DNA from: Rhodobacteraceae bacterium UBA3069
GTDB lineage: Bacteria; Pseudomonadota; Alphaproteobacteria; Rhodobacterales; Rhodobacteraceae
Direction: 5' to 3'
Length of the DNA stretch: 13,944 nt
NCBI GenBank assembly: GCA_002366795.1
Contig: DFBX01000036.1
Span: 1 to 13,944 of the forward strand
Of the stretch, positions 13,336 through 13,944 are shown one piece after another (position 1 is the first letter of the stretch; every line of letters begins with the position of its first letter). A model generated the notes under the pieces. It had not been told where the DNA came from and made no database searches. It worked only from the letters and a program-made list of their open reading frames with translations. The position numbers and the translations under genes were made by a program.

Positions 13336-13944
13336 CAACGCCGCCCTTTGCGCCAGTCGTCCCAACGGGCGTAGATGGCAACGCTAACGCCGATTAATGC
13401 CACGGCAACAAACACCCAGCGCAGAGTGTCCAGATAGGGCATCAGCGGTAGGATGGCTGATTGGGTTTCGGTCAGAACGGATTGCGCCACTTCAACCCCG
13501 GCAGCGCCAAATGTAGCAACACCAGCGGCCCCACCTCCCTTCATGGTACGGCTTTCAGCCAGAACCTCGCGCGCGGGTGGCGTGTCCTCGACGAAGGCCG
13601 TCGCCCGGATCGGGAAACGGACCCCCCACTGGCGGGCTGGACCAAGATCGACATGCATGAACCCCGAGCGCGGATAGAAGCCGAACCCGAGGAACCCGAC
13701 GGCCCGCGCCGCATCCTCGAAGACAACCGGATCATGGTTCGACATGGCGATGTCGAAGGCCGCGCCGTCCATGTGCTTTGATCGCGGCGCGCCGCCGACA
13801 GCGCGGTTGTGCTCCGGGCTGCGATAGGCGGAACGGACTATCAGCGGTTTACCCAGCCGGTCCCGCAGCGCCTGCAGCTTGTCGAGTGCCGGTTCATTGA
13901 CGAGCAGTTTGCCGGTGCCGCGGCAGGCGATCTCTGCCGGGCTG
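13335..13944 (-). CDS. M15-family D-Ala-D-Ala carboxypeptidase-like peptidase, N-terminus cut by window edge (phage-type)
   Basis: The visible 202 residues form a Peptidase_M15_3-like zinc domain followed by a C-terminal membrane anchor. Such enzymes cleave peptide cross-links of peptidoglycan. Zinc ligands are visible as H57 and D64 in SKHMDGAAFDI and H97 in GFMHVDLGP, preceded by the family segment IVRSAYRSPEHNRAVGGA. After a linker (about 110-170, with AREVLAESRTMKGGGAAG) a membrane helix spans about 175-192 (WVFVAVALIGVSVAIYA), ending in basic residues. The gene continues beyond base 13944, where only the first residues are missing. The stop overlaps the ATG of the small membrane protein by one base. 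Context and architecture suggest a prophage or gene-transfer-agent-like lysis module rather than a housekeeping carboxypeptidase. Confidence 0.85.
   Translation of the reverse strand, partial: SPAEIACRGTGKLLVNEPALDKLQALRDRLGKPLIVRSAYRSPEHNRAVGGAPRSKHMDGAAFDIAMSNHDPVVFEDAARAVGFLGFGFYPRSGFMHVDLGPARQWGVRFPIRATAFVEDTPPAREVLAESRTMKGGGAAGVATFGAAGVEVAQSVLTETQSAILPLMPYLDTLRWVFVAVALIGVSVAIYARWDDWRKGRR

Noticed and set aside
1..13944. CRISPR arrays, tRNA or rRNA genes, integrase attachment sites
   Set aside because: No regularly spaced repeats, no cloverleaf-like sequence and no paired direct repeats at the island borders were seen by eye.

Overview
The sequence looks like an accessory island of a high-GC alphaproteobacterium, most likely a member of the Rhodobacteraceae (Roseobacter group). 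This is inferred from codon and base composition, the style of the GntR/ABC and TSUP genes, and a right-edge lysis cassette of a type I associate with Rhodobacteraceae prophages or gene-transfer-agent-like elements. No rRNA, tRNA or CRISPR array was seen.

Layout. Bases 1-526 are mobile-element debris: an IS3-family orfA fragment with its outer IS end near 526, cut at about 201 by foreign, strongly structured DNA that may be the end of a second element. Next, on the minus strand, are a zinc-dependent medium-chain alcohol dehydrogenase (634-1671, with a clear terminator) and an AraC-family regulator (1909-2943). Bases 2944-3792 are decayed sequence holding what looks like the C-terminal remnant of an aldo/keto reductase (about 3415-3690).

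The core is a divergent locus. Leftward are a GntR/FCD-family regulator (4636-5298) and a TauE/SafE-family (TSUP) membrane exporter (3793-4617). Rightward is a tightly coupled operon: a Tat-exported family 5 solute-binding protein, two DppB/DppC-type permeases, two Opp/Dpp-type ATPases and a gamma-glutamyltransferase-superfamily hydrolase (11027-12616). The four ABC junctions overlap by 1-4 bases, indicating translational coupling. The hydrolase has no visible signal peptide, so the simplest model is import of an intact peptide-like or gamma-glutamyl/amide compound followed by cytoplasmic cleavage, with GntR sensing a pathway intermediate and TSUP exporting a product anion. The substrate cannot be read from the sequence. 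The leader before the binding protein carries a FadR-type palindrome, a 58-codon upstream ORF with good ribosome binding sites, and a duplicated Shine-Dalgarno-like 12-mer.

The right edge (12889-13944, minus strand) holds a phage-type M15 peptidase (truncated by the window edge), 1-base coupled to a small membrane/coiled-coil protein whose C-terminus has been replaced in frame by the C-terminal piece of a TetR-type regulator. This marks a recombination junction near 13095. Between the convergent hydrolase and this chimera lies a gene-free stretch rich in inverted repeats.
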